Source: Bacillota bacterium
GTDB taxonomy: Bacteria > Bacillota_A > Clostridia > Lachnospirales > Lachnospiraceae
Reading direction: 5' to 3'
NCBI GenBank assembly: GCA_023407175.1
Contig: JAEYMU010000056.1
Coordinates: 310,001-374,000, forward strand
DNA length: 64,000 nt
The notes under the pieces are model-generated. The model made no database searches. It was given only the letters and a program-made list of their open reading frames with translations, and was not told the origin of the DNA. Numbering within the stretch: the stretch's first letter is position 1; the number at the start of each line of letters is the position of its first letter. This document shows positions 51,125 to 59,725 of this stretch, one piece after another. Both the position numbers and the translations under genes were made by a program.

Positions 51125-51231
51125 AAAAAGTGCCTCAAAGGTAATCACGCTCCATGTTGTCTGCCATTCACAGTAAAAATACTGTTTTTAGCATTCATCA
51201 AAGCAGATAATCGGTCCTTAAGACACTTTTT
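51125..51231. other. Imperfect inverted repeat in the flotillin/L,D-transpeptidase gap
   Basis: Arms 51125-51141 and 51216-51231 (AAAAAGTG...CACTTTTT) match with few mismatches and end in T-runs on both strands. A small hairpin CAGTA/TACTG (51171-51184) lies inside. It could be a large-loop terminator after the L,D-transpeptidase, a small RNA or a decayed MITE. No target duplication was found. Confidence 0.4.
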
Positions 51232-51274
51232 TATTTCTTGTAGCTATGCCGGAATAACTTCTTGCTATTATTTT

Positions 51275-52708
51275 CTATTCCTGGTAGACGACAACGGGAA
51301 TCCCATCCTCGATATTCTCAAATATCTTCTTTGCCAGGCTGTAGGGTGCATTCACACAGCCATGCGTTCCGTTTCGTTTATAGATATCTCCCCCGAAGGA
51401 ATTCCTCCAGCTTGCATCATGTATTCCCATATTTCCATAGAAGGGCATCCAATAGGTTACCTTAACCTCATAATTTGCTCCCGACAAGGTTGCAAAATTC
51501 TGTTTATAAATGATCTTATGGGTTCCGGTAGTGGTTGCATTCCCTTTATTGGGATTACCCGTAACCACAGGCCCCTCCGTAACCAGCTTTCCATTCTTGT
51601 AAAACCACAGATACTGTCTTGTGATATTAATCTCGACATAGGTGTCGCCAATGTCATTCTCTTCCCTGGACAGGGCCGTCTGGGCATAGATCGGCTCTCT
51701 CTGTGTATATTCACCGGCCTTTACATTATTAAGAAGGGCGTTCACTTCCGCTTCCCGATCAATCTTCCAGCCATATACGCCCCCCTTCACCGTCACCGCT
51801 TTATTCATTGAGGACAGAAATATACGCTCCTTTCCTACGGTGTCATAGTTATGGCTTAATTCGGCGACATAATTTTTTATGGCAGTATTGTTAATTTCGA
51901 TATTTAAATCCTCATCCAGATTCAGCCACTTGCTTATAATGCTTCCATCCAGGGTTTCACTTTTACTGCCGATCTGGTAAATCACCTTTGTTGAGACATA
52001 TTTATTTAATAAATTCAGGGTTTCCCAGGTTTTCTCCGACTTTAAGGTATATTTGGGATAGATATAGCAATACTCTTCCTCCAGATTCAGTTCCCTTTTC
52101 CCCTGCATTATGGCTGTTTTTACTGCCTTCTTAAGCTTCTCCTTGTTTATTATGTTTCCGTAAATTTCCTTCACTACCTCATAGGCGCCATCCTTATATT
52201 GAAAGCTCACATCCCGGGACTTGATACAGTCATTATTAAGACAGGCCAGCCGGTCAATCAAACCATCTACCAGAGCATCGTCATACCGGTAAAAATCCTT
52301 TACCTGGTATTGCTGATTTTTGAACACAGAGATAAACCATCGGAAGGATTTTTGCAGTCGGTACAGTGAATTAACGCTATTTTTTTCATTGTATTCCAGC
52401 CCCATGTCCTGTCCGGATAAAATCTCCGTAGCCCCATTTCTGTCAATCAGACACAGTTCATAGTCTGCAACATACTGATCAATGGACGCTTCTGTTTTAT
52501 TCGGCGCCTTTAACGAGACATCAATTCCGTTAATTACCGTATGAAATAAGAAATGCTTTGTAAAGTACAGGGATATAAGCAGATAGAGGAATACAAGGAC
52601 AATGGTGACAATAATAGCATTACTGGCTGCCCTGCTATGTAAAAACCGTTTATATTTGGTCCTCGCCTGTGTGGTTTCCAACAGTTTCTTTATATAAAAT
52701 CTTTCCAT
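51275..52708 (-). CDS. L,D-transpeptidase (YkuD) with peptidoglycan-binding region
   Basis: A 477-residue membrane-anchored cell-wall enzyme. A basic cytoplasmic start, one helix (about 30-52) and an extracellular region with repeated PG_binding_4-like parts (60-340) precede the YkuD domain (350-477). The catalytic motif has IHDASWR...FGGD and THGCVN with nucleophile C451. It makes 3-3 cross-links between meso-diaminopimelate residues, bypassing D,D-transpeptidases. The start at 52708 follows GAAGGTTAG; the longest frame start at 52756 lacks a site. It is last on this minus-strand stretch. Confidence 0.9.
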   Translation of the reverse strand: MERFYIKKLLETTQARTKYKRFLHSRAASNAIIVTIVLVFLYLLISLYFTKHFLFHTVINGIDVSLKAPNKTEASIDQYVADYELCLIDRNGATEILSGQDMGLEYNEKNSVNSLYRLQKSFRWFISVFKNQQYQVKDFYRYDDALVDGLIDRLACLNNDCIKSRDVSFQYKDGAYEVVKEIYGNIINKEKLKKAVKTAIMQGKRELNLEEEYCYIYPKYTLKSEKTWETLNLLNKYVSTKVIYQIGSKSETLDGSIISKWLNLDEDLNIEINNTAIKNYVAELSHNYDTVGKERIFLSSMNKAVTVKGGVYGWKIDREAEVNALLNNVKAGEYTQREPIYAQTALSREENDIGDTYVEINITRQYLWFYKNGKLVTEGPVVTGNPNKGNATTTGTHKIIYKQNFATLSGANYEVKVTYWMPFYGNMGIHDASWRNSFGGDIYKRNGTHGCVNAPYSLAKKIFENIEDGIPVVVYQE

Positions 52709-52800
52709 GCCGACTAACCTTCTATCAGATAAGTTCTTATTAATCATTCTTATCATATGTGTGACATGATGGACTTAAAACAGAAACCTGACAATTCATA

Positions 52801-52834
52801 AAAATAACAGAACCTGACTGGGTTCTGTTATTTT
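52801..52834 (-). terminator. Intrinsic terminator after desulfoferrodoxin
   Basis: A perfect 14-bp stem (52801-52814 with 52821-52834) around a 6-base loop, with T-runs at the base on the minus strand, 25 bp after the stop. Confidence 0.85.
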
Positions 52835-52859
52835 CCATCTGTTTATTCATTCTTTTTCT

Positions 52860-53237
52860 TTAGAATTCAGCCTTCCATAAACCATGAAGGTTGCAATATT
52901 CATAAACCGTACCACTGGTGATATTATAAAATTCCGCCATCGGCTGAACACCGGGCTCCAGATATCTGAATTCCACTTTTTCCTCTGATACACATGCAAT
53001 CCACTCAATATAATGCTCATCAACCATGGGATGAAGAACGGAGCCAATAATAACCTGAACCTTGCCGTCCACTTGAGTAACTACCGGTACATGCTTTTCT
53101 GTGGAGGCATCCGTCGTGTTCGCCTCAAGCTTTTTCATCGGCTCTCCGCAGCAGGATACCGGTGCGCCGGAAGCTTTTAAGAAAGTAATAATATTACCAC
53201 AATGTCTGCATCTATAAAACTCAACTTCTTTTTTCAA
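52860..53237 (-). CDS. dfx: Desulfoferrodoxin (superoxide reductase)
   Basis: A 125-residue iron protein that reduces superoxide to peroxide. The N-terminal desulforedoxin centre has CRHCG and SCCGEP (four Cys). The catalytic Fe site has His in KHVPVV, HPMVDEHYIEWI and the Cys/His pair in CNLHGLW. Length matches two-domain desulfoferrodoxins. The start is TTG at 53235-53237, nine bases after AAAAGGAGG. It is next to rubrerythrin, which removes the peroxide formed. A duplicated leader lies upstream. Confidence 0.93.
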   Translation of the reverse strand: MKKEVEFYRCRHCGNIITFLKASGAPVSCCGEPMKKLEANTTDASTEKHVPVVTQVDGKVQVIIGSVLHPMVDEHYIEWIACVSEEKVEFRYLEPGVQPMAEFYNITSGTVYEYCNLHGLWKAEF

Positions 53238-53240
53238 TTT

Positions 53241-53330
53241 TATATTCCTCCTTTTCAATTTAAAATAATCAAATATCAACTTAGCAGGAGGAATTTCCTC
53301 CTTTTAAATTTATAATGATCAATTTTTATT
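53241..53330 (-). repeat. Tandem duplication of the dfx leader and ribosome-binding site
   Basis: Segments 53241-53280 and 53291-53330 are similar at a 50-bp offset, best at 53245-53270 versus 53295-53320 (23 of 26). Each carries AAAAGGAGG on the minus strand. The outer copy is part of a palindrome GGAGGAATTTCCTCC (53288-53302) that could mask it. Confidence 0.6.
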
Positions 53331-53337
53331 CCGATTA

Positions 53338-53877
53338 TTAATAGTTTTCTGCCTTTACCTGGAAGTAAGACTTCGGATGCTGACAGACAGGACATAATTC
53401 AGGAGCTTTTTTGCCGACTACGATATGTCCGCAATTTCTGCACTGCCAGATTGCATCTCCATCCTTGGAGAACACCAGTCCTCCTTCGATATTTTCTATC
53501 AGCTTGCGGTATCTTTCCTCATGCTCCTTTTCAATCTTGGCAACTGCCTCAAACAGATATGCAATCTGAGTAAAGCCTTCTTCCTTTGCTTCCTTTGCAA
53601 AATTCGCATACATATCGGTCCACTCATAATTCTCACCCGCTGCTGCATCGGCAAGATTAGTCACAGTATCCTGAACTCCGTCATGCAACAGCTTGAACCA
53701 AATTTTTGCATGCTCCTTCTCATTATCCGCTGTCTCTGTAAATAAAGCTGCTATTTGTTCATAACCATCCTTTTTTGCTTTGGAAGCATAGTATGTGTAT
53801 TTGTTGCGGGCCATAGATTCTCCTGCAAATGCAGCCATTAAATTTGCTTCCGTCTTAGATCCTTTTAATTCCTTCAT
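53338..53877 (-). CDS. rbr: Rubrerythrin
   Basis: A 179-residue peroxide reductase. The N-terminal four-helix diiron domain has [26 protein letters not shown] and [11 protein letters not shown]. The C-terminal rubredoxin domain has WQCRNCGH and CPVCQHP. With desulfoferrodoxin it forms the usual clostridial superoxide-to-water path. I start at 53877 after AAAGGAGTAAGACAGCA; the frame to 53961 includes 28 unrelated residues. Confidence 0.94.
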   Translation of the reverse strand: MKELKGSKTEANLMAAFAGESMARNKYTYYASKAKKDGYEQIAALFTETADNEKEHAKIWFKLLHDGVQDTVTNLADAAAGENYEWTDMYANFAKEAKEEGFTQIAYLFEAVAKIEKEHEERYRKLIENIEGGLVFSKDGDAIWQCRNCGHIVVGKKAPELCPVCQHPKSYFQVKAENY

Positions 53878-53964
53878 TGCTGTCTTACTCCTTTCGGTGA
53901 ATAGCATTTTATTATAATGTGAATAGTTACCCGATATCATTAATGAAGCAATCTGTTTCACAAT

Positions 53965-53980
53965 TTATAATCAATTATAT
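53965..53980. promoter_or_regulatory. PerR-like palindrome upstream of rubrerythrin
   Basis: TTATAAT (53965-53971), two bases, then ATTATAT (53974-53980), close to the PerR consensus TTATAATnATTATAA but with a 2-base spacer and one mismatch. A related half-site TTATAAT lies at 53310-53316 in front of dfx. Confidence 0.35.
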
Positions 53981-54069
53981 CTAAAATAAGAACAGATATC
54001 AATATTACTTTTAAAGTTTTTACCGGTCCTTTTTTACTAATCAATCATCCGTATCAACTTCCTGCTATA

Positions 54070-55656
54070 CTATAGATTCAAATTCACCTGATTGCGTCCA
54101 TTGGTTTTTGACACATACAGCGCCTGGTCTGCGCGTCTTACCGCCTCCGTATAGTCCGTATCCGTTTCCCGAAAATAGGAAAAGCCGATGGATAAGGTAG
54201 GACTGATTATTTCGTTTTCCAAGGGAATTTTCAGGGCGGCCACTACCGACAATATCTTCATCCCATAGGCATTGGCCACACTCTTATTCAGTCCGGAAAA
54301 TATCAGAATAAACTCATCCCCGCCCCACCGGATCAGCCGGTCTGAGCTTCTGATTACCTGATAAATTGCTTTCGTTATTTCAATCAGCACCTGGTCGCCG
54401 GCCAAATGCCCATAGGTATCATTAATATTCTTAAAATTATCTATATCAAACATCATGATGCCGCAATTGATACCATTTTTCCGAAATGCTTTAAAGGCAT
54501 GCACTAAATCATTTGTTCCGCTTCTGCGGCTGCTTGCTTTCGTGAGTTCATCCTGATTTATCTCCGTCTCCAGCAGCCGTTTGGAGATTTTGTATCTTAG
54601 CTTTTCAATCAGCATAATGATGGTATAGCTTATCATAAGTATTACAAGGAACAGTAAAACCAGTACTGCCGTCAGCCTTGATGCCAGTGCTTTGCTCTCC
54701 CTGTTCGTCTGCTGTGTAAAGGTATCCAGATCATCCATATAAATTCCCATTGCTATAACCCAGTTATAATTTTTATAGAGCTTAGCATAGGTTAGCTTCT
54801 CGGAGATTTCATCACTGTTAAGCTCCTTGAAATAATACTGAAAGAACAACTCCCCATCCTTTTTTACTCCCTCCAGCTCAGTCAGGTAAGGGTAATCCCC
54901 CTTGATATCCGTCATATCCGTGGAAAGATACATTCCCTCCGTATCCGGCAAATTCGGATGGATTCTTCTGATGGCATAATTCTTTCCGCCATCATAATTT
55001 AAAATCTCATTTACCCAGATATAGGAGCCGTCGTCGAATTTCAAACTTCTGATTTTATCAGCAATTTCTTCCTTCACAAGCTTATCAATATAGCTTTGGC
55101 TGATTCCAAATACCACCCTTGCGTCCCCGCTTCGGATAATCCGGTAAGCGGATAACTGCGCTTTTATTGTATCCAGCGTATCCTCCCAGGATTCTTGTGC
55201 AAGCTTTTGAGAATCATAGATTGCTTTATTATCTTTTGAATCCCATAACAGTACTTCCCAGGAATCATATTCAGGATTATTTTGAAAGAAATCCAGAAAG
55301 AAGCTATCAAAATCAGTTGAAGGTACTTCCAGCTTTGCTTCTATAATGTCATATGTATTATTTACCAATTTCTCCATGTATTCTTTCTTTGTATTTTCTG
55401 TTATATTAATTTCACTGATCAGATTATTGACTGTATTTTTTAAAAAATCCTTTTTTAAGCTTAAAATGGTCTTCTGGGTTTCATTTTTGTAAACATCACT
55501 CACTTCGTAAATGGAAAACAAATAAAAGGAAACCACCACCAGACAAATGGCACTTATGATAACTGCAACACCCACTTTAAACTGTAGTTTCGTCATATAA
55601 TAGAATACCCCGTTTCCGCCGCCTCTCGAAATAACCAAATATAGTTTCTCTTTCAT
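54070..55656 (-). CDS. Cache-domain diguanylate cyclase
   Basis: A 528-residue membrane protein. TM1 is about 29-50 and TM2 about 330-353; between them an extracellular sensor with single-Cache features (DGSYIWVNEILNYDGG, IHPNLPDTEGMYLS, YNWVIAMGIYMDD). The C-terminal GGDEF domain has MFDIDNFKNINDTYGH, the intact RWGGDEF and RADQALYVSK, so c-di-GMP synthesis is expected. No I-site RxxD was noted in the usual place. The start at 55656 or an ATG 21 codons later are both possible. Confidence 0.9.
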   Translation of the reverse strand: MKEKLYLVISRGGGNGVFYYMTKLQFKVGVAVIISAICLVVVSFYLFSIYEVSDVYKNETQKTILSLKKDFLKNTVNNLISEINITENTKKEYMEKLVNNTYDIIEAKLEVPSTDFDSFFLDFFQNNPEYDSWEVLLWDSKDNKAIYDSQKLAQESWEDTLDTIKAQLSAYRIIRSGDARVVFGISQSYIDKLVKEEIADKIRSLKFDDGSYIWVNEILNYDGGKNYAIRRIHPNLPDTEGMYLSTDMTDIKGDYPYLTELEGVKKDGELFFQYYFKELNSDEISEKLTYAKLYKNYNWVIAMGIYMDDLDTFTQQTNRESKALASRLTAVLVLLFLVILMISYTIIMLIEKLRYKISKRLLETEINQDELTKASSRRSGTNDLVHAFKAFRKNGINCGIMMFDIDNFKNINDTYGHLAGDQVLIEITKAIYQVIRSSDRLIRWGGDEFILIFSGLNKSVANAYGMKILSVVAALKIPLENEIISPTLSIGFSYFRETDTDYTEAVRRADQALYVSKTNGRNQVNLNL

Positions 55657-55781
55657 TATTCCTATTATATTTCATAAACATACATAATACAATTCCAAAT
55701 ACGATCAGAAAGCAGAAGCGATACAAAAGGGATACCTTTACTCTAATACTCCCTTCATTGATTTAAAGTGCAAATCATAAA

Positions 55782-55808
55782 AAGGCGGACCTTAGAAAAG
55801 TCCGCCTT
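55782..55808 (-). terminator. Intrinsic terminator of the opp operon
   Basis: AAGGCGGAC (55782-55790) pairs with GTCCGCCTT (55800-55808) over a 9-base loop; on the minus strand TTTTTAT follows. It is 74 bp after the oppA stop. Confidence 0.85.
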
Positions 55809-55881
55809 AATTGATAACACAGAGTTATATTTCCTATTAGCTATTTATTCTATATCCGGGCATCGTTCCTTATTCAGGATA

Positions 55882-57543
55882 TTACTCCGTAATATCAGCA
55901 TACATAAAGAACCAGTAGCCGTAAGGAGAATGCCAGGAGCCTGTAATCTTATTGCTCTGCAGATAGAAGTCGTTGTTGTAGGCAATCGGAATACATGCCG
56001 CATCTGCCATTAAAATGTCCTCTGCCTTATGAAGTGCTTCGGAACGCTTAACCGGGTCCGTGGTGGTGCGGGATTCCTCCATTGCCGCATCATACTCGGC
56101 ACTCTTGTATTTTCCATCATTATTACCGTTCGTGCTTAGGAAAATATCCAGTATATTGGAGGGATCACTGTAGTCACCGACCCAGCCATTTCTTGATGCC
56201 TGGTAATCACCGACACGGCGCAGCGGTGTAAAGCTTGCCCACTCAACAATCTCTACTTCCATAGTAACTCCCAGCTCTGCCCAGGCCTGCTGCAGATATT
56301 CGGCAACCGCCTTATGATATCCCATGTCATTGGTGGAGTAGATAATCTTCGGAAGTCCTTCTCCGTCGGGATATCCGGCGTCCACCAGCAGCTGCTTTGC
56401 CTCTGCCAGGTTCTCCTCAAAGTTTGCAGTGTCTATATAAGGCTTTCCGTCATTCGCATTCTCCATGAAGGAGCTGCCGTCGGTGTCAACCCAGCCGGGT
56501 CCTACAAGATTGGAGGCCGGGGAATAGGTCCCCTGCATCAGGGTATCGGCAACATATTCACGGTCAATCGCAAGGCTTAATGCCTTTCTTATCAGAGGAT
56601 TGGTAAAGGGCTCTATTTGGTCATTCAGGGATACATAATAGGTTGCGATAAGCGGATCAATATGAAATTCGCTGTTTCCCTGAAGGCTTGGTATCTCCTC
56701 CGTCGGAACATATTTAATCATCATAACTTCACCGGATTGATATGCGCTGTAGGCTGCATTTGAATCCTCCATTAATACAAATTTAATACTGTCCAGCTTA
56801 ATTGCAGATGCATTCCAGTAGTTCGGATTTTTCTTCATCGTAATATGAGAACCCGGTACCCATTCCGAGATATAAAAGGAACCGTTTCCGATATAGGTTT
56901 CGGATGAAGTAGCCCACGCATCACCATTTTTTTCAATGGTTGCTTCCTGGACAGGGCTTAAGGTAGCAAAGGCCGCAATACTTGCAAAATAAGAACAGTT
57001 CTGTGACAGCTCTACCACAAAGGTATTGTCGTCCGGCGCGGATACACCCAGAGCATCCAAATTTCCTGCTACAGCTTCATCAAAGCCCTTTACCATAGAC
57101 AGCACTGTCTCTGCATAGGGTGCTGCAACCGCAGGGTCACAGACACGCTTCCAGCTATACACAAAGTCCTTAGCTGTTAAGGGTGTTCCATCCGACCATT
57201 TTAGACCTTCACGCAGGTGGAAGGTCCAGATCAGTCCATCCTCGGATATATCATAGGACGCTGCCTGGCCGGGCGCAATCTGGTTCTCCTGATCAATGAT
57301 TAAGAGACATTCATGCGTATACAAAAGCATATTACCGCCATCTACCGCTGTGTTCAGGGCCGGATCAATCGTCTCCGGGTCCGGGCCTATCTGTACTACC
57401 AGCTGCTTGCCTTCTGCTGAAGTACCTGCTCCCGGAGTTACAGAATTATTTAAATTTCCGTTATTTTTCGGGCTGCAGGCTACTAAGCCGATACTGCTAA
57501 AGGCCATAACCGCTGCCAAAATTAATGCTGTCATTTTTTTCAT
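55882..57543 (-). CDS. oppA: Oligopeptide-binding lipoprotein OppA
   Basis: A 553-residue solute-binding lipoprotein (SBP family 5). The lipobox is VACS after a signal peptide beginning MKKMTALIL. Mature domain has IGPDPETIDPALNTA, LREGLKWSDGTPLTAKDFVYSWKRV (in parts), and YPDGEGLPKIIYSTND. It captures peptides outside the cell and hands them to OppBC. The start at 57543 follows AGGAGGAAAATT. It is last in the oppBCDFA operon, after a 138-bp gap with a hairpin, which may set a separate expression level. Confidence 0.93.
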   Translation of the reverse strand: MKKMTALILAAVMAFSSIGLVACSPKNNGNLNNSVTPGAGTSAEGKQLVVQIGPDPETIDPALNTAVDGGNMLLYTHECLLIIDQENQIAPGQAASYDISEDGLIWTFHLREGLKWSDGTPLTAKDFVYSWKRVCDPAVAAPYAETVLSMVKGFDEAVAGNLDALGVSAPDDNTFVVELSQNCSYFASIAAFATLSPVQEATIEKNGDAWATSSETYIGNGSFYISEWVPGSHITMKKNPNYWNASAIKLDSIKFVLMEDSNAAYSAYQSGEVMMIKYVPTEEIPSLQGNSEFHIDPLIATYYVSLNDQIEPFTNPLIRKALSLAIDREYVADTLMQGTYSPASNLVGPGWVDTDGSSFMENANDGKPYIDTANFEENLAEAKQLLVDAGYPDGEGLPKIIYSTNDMGYHKAVAEYLQQAWAELGVTMEVEIVEWASFTPLRRVGDYQASRNGWVGDYSDPSNILDIFLSTNGNNDGKYKSAEYDAAMEESRTTTDPVKRSEALHKAEDILMADAACIPIAYNNDFYLQSNKITGSWHSPYGYWFFMYADITE

Positions 57544-57638
57544 AATTTTCCTCCTTATCATGGCAGAGCACACCCGAATACGTTTCGTCCGGCGTAATGA
57601 GCATACTCCAATATAAATAATACTTTGCTTTATATATA

Positions 57639-57669
57639 GACCATCTGTATTTACCAGATACAGACCGTC
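57639..57669 (-). other. Intercistronic hairpin between oppF and oppA
   Basis: Arms 57639-57650 and 57658-57669 (GACGGTCTGTAT with ATACAGATGGTC on the minus strand) pair with two mismatches around a 7-base loop. No T-run follows. It could be an mRNA processing or stability element. Confidence 0.45.
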
Positions 57670-57681
57670 ATACATACGAGA

Positions 57682-58671
57682 TTAATTCAGTTTATCCAGA
57701 TGGTGGCAGGCTGTATAATGCCCGGGTGCGACCTCTGTCCAAACCGGCTCCTGCTGTGCACACTGTTCGTCCGCATAGGGACATCTTGTACGGAATCTAC
57801 AGCCGGAGGGCGGATTTAAAGGGCTTGGAACATCTCCCTTCAAGGCAATCCGCTTGTTTTCCCTCGCCATTTTTGGATCAGCCACAGGAATTGCCGAAAT
57901 CAATGACCTGGTATAGGGATGCATATTATGGAAGGTCAGTTCATAGCTGTCCGCAAGTTCCACCAGTTTTCCCAGATACATCACTCCGATCCGGTTGGAT
58001 ATATGCTTCACTACGGAGATATCATGTGCAATAAACAGATAAGTTAAACCTAAACTGGCCTGCAAATCTTCAAACATATTAACCACCTGCGCCTGAATGG
58101 ATACATCCAGTGCGGATATCGGTTCATCACATACAATAAATTCAGGATCAACAGCCAATGCCCTGGCAATTCCCACTCTCTGGCGCTGTCCGCCGGAGAA
58201 TTCATGGGGATAACGGTTGGCATGCTCTGAATTTAAACCCACCTTCTCCAGAATTGATATGATTTTGTCGTGCCTTTCTCCCTTTGTGGAAGCCAATTTA
58301 TGGATATCGATTGCTTCACCGACAATATCCGCCACGGTCATACGCGGATCAAGACTTGCATAGGGATCCTGAAAGACAATCTGCATCTTGCGCCGGTAGG
58401 GCAGCATATTCACAGCAATTTTTTTCTCACTGTCAAAGATAACCCTATCCTGATAGATAATCCGTCCGCCTGTGGGCTCATAAAGCCTTAATATGCTTCT
58501 TCCCGTCGTTGTCTTGCCGCAGCCGCTTTCTCCCACCAAGCCCAGGGTCTCACCCTTATTGATATGAAAAGAAACATCGTCTACAGCCTTAACAAATTTT
58601 TTATTCTTACCAAGTCCCCCCAACGGGAAATATTGCTTCAAATGCTCTATTTGTATTAATTTTTCGCTCAT
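57682..58671 (-). CDS. oppF: Oligopeptide ABC transporter ATPase OppF
   Basis: A 329-residue ATPase energising peptide uptake. Walker A GESGCGKTT, signature SGGQRQR, Walker B FIVCDEP and the switch His in FIAHDISVV are intact. The C-terminal oligopeptide-transport domain has CRFRTRCPYADEQCAQQEP with the Cys cluster that can bind an Fe-S centre in this family. I start at 58671, five bases after the oppD stop. Confidence 0.93.
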   Translation of the reverse strand: MSEKLIQIEHLKQYFPLGGLGKNKKFVKAVDDVSFHINKGETLGLVGESGCGKTTTGRSILRLYEPTGGRIIYQDRVIFDSEKKIAVNMLPYRRKMQIVFQDPYASLDPRMTVADIVGEAIDIHKLASTKGERHDKIISILEKVGLNSEHANRYPHEFSGGQRQRVGIARALAVDPEFIVCDEPISALDVSIQAQVVNMFEDLQASLGLTYLFIAHDISVVKHISNRIGVMYLGKLVELADSYELTFHNMHPYTRSLISAIPVADPKMARENKRIALKGDVPSPLNPPSGCRFRTRCPYADEQCAQQEPVWTEVAPGHYTACHHLDKLN

Positions 58672-58676
58672 TTCCC

Positions 58677-59708
58677 TCAACCTTTCAATGCCTCCTCCGG
58701 GCTGTTATAAATCTCCCCGGAATTACCCGTCATCTCGTTCTTCTGATTTACAAAGCATTGTGTATAATGGGTTTCGCTGACACTTGTTACCGGAGGCATT
58801 TCCCTTAAGCAGATTTTCATACAGCTTCCGCATCTTGGTGCAAAGGGACATCCCTTGGGAGGATTCAGCATATCGATGGGTGTTCCCTCAATCGGTACCA
58901 GCCGTTCATGCTCCCTCGCATCCAGCCTTGGGATACTAAGCAGCAATCCCTTCGTATATTCATGCCTGGGCTGGTAAAAGATTTCATCCGTAGCCCCGTA
59001 TTCCACAATCTTTCCGGCATACATTACGGCAATTTTCTCGCACATGCTGGCCACAATGCCCAAATCATGCGTTATCATGATGATTGCCATTCCCAGCTTA
59101 TTCTTAAGCTCTACCATCAGCTCCAATATCTGTGCCTGGATTGTCACATCCAGAGCAGTTGTCGGTTCGTCCGCAATCAGAAGCTTCGGCTCGCAGGCCA
59201 GGGCAATCGCAATCATAACACGCTGGCGCATTCCGCCGGACAGCTCGTGGGGATATTGCTTTAATCTCTTCTTAGGTTCATTAATTCCTACCAACGTTAA
59301 CAGCTCCACAGCCCTTTCATGGGCCTGCTTTCTGTTTTTCTTTGTATGCAACAGGATCACTTCCATGATCTGATTTCCAATTGTAAACACGGGATTCAGG
59401 CTGGTCATGGGGTCCTGAAATATGATTGAAATCTCATTTCCCCTGATTTTACTGATTTCCTTTTCGGACATCTCATTGATTCTGTGTCCGTTAAAATCAA
59501 GTGTTCCTCCAATCAGCCTTCCCGGATGTGCGGTCAAACCCATCAGGCTATAGGCTGTTACGGATTTGCCGGAGCCGCTCTCTCCCACAATGCCAAGGAC
59601 CTCACCCTCCTTTAGCCGGAAGGATACATCACCCAGGGCTTTTACCTCCCCTGCCGGTGTAAAGAAGGAAAGTCTTTCATTTTTTATTTCAACTAAGTAT
59701 TCACTCAT
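58677..59708 (-). CDS. oppD: Oligopeptide ABC transporter ATPase OppD
   Basis: A 343-residue ATPase paired with OppF. Walker A GESGSGKS, signature LSGGMRQR, Walker B LLIADEP and MITHDLGIV are present. The C-terminal domain has GCPFAPRCGSCMKICLREMPP. The start at 59708 follows AAAGGAAGCGGTAGC. The gap to oppC is 17 bp. Confidence 0.93.
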   Translation of the reverse strand: MSEYLVEIKNERLSFFTPAGEVKALGDVSFRLKEGEVLGIVGESGSGKSVTAYSLMGLTAHPGRLIGGTLDFNGHRINEMSEKEISKIRGNEISIIFQDPMTSLNPVFTIGNQIMEVILLHTKKNRKQAHERAVELLTLVGINEPKKRLKQYPHELSGGMRQRVMIAIALACEPKLLIADEPTTALDVTIQAQILELMVELKNKLGMAIIMITHDLGIVASMCEKIAVMYAGKIVEYGATDEIFYQPRHEYTKGLLLSIPRLDAREHERLVPIEGTPIDMLNPPKGCPFAPRCGSCMKICLREMPPVTSVSETHYTQCFVNQKNEMTGNSGEIYNSPEEALKG

Positions 59709-59725
59709 GCTACCGCTTCCTTTCA

